From positions 5,518,001-5,582,000 of the forward strand of contig NZ_CP008896.1 in NCBI RefSeq assembly GCF_000730425.1: a DNA stretch of 64,000 nucleotides, given 5' to 3'. This DNA comes from Pseudomonas fluorescens. Lineage in GTDB: Bacteria; Pseudomonadota; Gammaproteobacteria; Pseudomonadales; Pseudomonadaceae. The notes under the pieces were generated by a model that searched no databases, was not told where the DNA came from, and saw nothing but the letters and a program-made list of their open reading frames with translations. Positions 63,796 through 64,000 of this stretch are shown one piece after another; the first letter of the stretch is position 1, and the number at the start of each line of letters is the position of its first letter. The position numbers and the translations under genes are program-made.

Positions 63796-63822
63796 CAAAC
63801 CCGGCTCAAGGCCGGGTTTGTT
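63796..63822 (+). terminator. Terminator after AI-2E transporter gene
   Basis: CAAACCCGGC and GCCGGGTTTG form a ten-base stem around TCAAG, then TT and GCC. The T-run is weak, but the stem is strong. Confidence 0.75.
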
Positions 63823-63913
63823 GCCTGCAGGGCTTGGCATTTAGCCATCGCGTCAAACAAACTCCAAAAAATCCAATGGGTTAACGCAAACCTTTGATTT
63901 TGCTTGTGGTCTG

Positions 63914-63945
63914 TTGCATTGTGCGCCCGGCGTCACGGGTATAAA
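63914..63945 (+). promoter_or_regulatory. Possible promoter for a gene beyond the window
   Basis: TTGCAT (63914) and TATAAA (63940) are 20 bases apart, somewhat long for a sigma-70 promoter. In P. aeruginosa hda lies beside the AI-2E transporter gene, so this may drive hda downstream of the window end. The 63823-64000 tail holds no complete gene. Confidence 0.3.
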
Positions 63946-64000
63946 CTTTGCAAACTTTTCACAGAGGCCACTAACGGTTCGATTGGAGCCGTTCAGTCAG

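Overview
The window looks like a chromosomal segment of a fluorescent-group Pseudomonas. This rests on protein similarity recognised by eye, on gene neighbourhoods that match P. aeruginosa blocks (cysM-rlmD-relA-mazG; DUF3108-purN-purM-DUF2066-AI-2E transporter; LysR-hydrolase-ppiA-ABC transporter; gbuA-gbuR), and on many Pseudomonas-type REP palindromes between genes. I saw no rRNA, tRNA, prophage, insertion sequence or CRISPR array.

Layout. 1-4.7 kb: cysK, an lpxO-type lipid A hydroxylase and two EamA/DMT exporters, the first preceded by a possible leader peptide. 4.8-12 kb: aceK, hrpA and a FabH-like ketoacyl synthase. 12.2-14.7 kb: an ECF sigma factor with an overlapping zinc-finger anti-sigma gene, then an OprP/OprO-type porin. 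14.8-26.9 kb: a FemAB-like protein, aqpZ, an ABC transporter, ppiA, an alpha/beta hydrolase, a LysR regulator, a small secreted protein, azoR, a third DMT transporter, an MscS-type channel, a DEAD-box helicase and a small conserved protein. 27-31 kb: the copper-resistance operon copABCD. 31-34.9 kb: a lipoprotein, a TorF-like outer-membrane protein, small ORFs, a CvfB-like S1 protein, the wreck of a LysR gene and a 40-residue ORF. 35-39.2 kb: a sodium:solute symporter, guanidinobutyrase with its divergent LysR regulator, and a DTW-domain tRNA modifier. 39.3-51.8 kb: a type I secretion system (HlyD-like, ABC and TolC-like genes) divergent from a 2376-residue RTX adhesin. 52-64 kb: cysM, rlmD, relA, mazG, a DUF2058 gene, purN/purM and envelope genes; the window ends in what is probably the promoter region of hda.

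The largest functional unit is the adhesin with its secretion system. The N-terminus has a LapA-like retention module with a TAAG site of the kind LapG cleaves. It is followed by five repeats of about 246 residues (units 3 and 4 nearly identical in DNA), a von Willebrand A domain with a metal site, RTX repeats and a C-terminal secretion signal. Neither lapD nor lapG lies in the window.

The least explained parts are regulatory: leader-peptide-plus-hairpin arrangements ahead of two DMT transporters, a near-perfect dyad between gbuA and gbuR, a perfect palindrome ahead of the FabH-like gene, palindromes between the adhesin and its exporter, and the small-ORF locus beside the decayed LysR gene. 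The small-ORF position matches P. aeruginosa PA1414, the locus linked to the SicX RNA.
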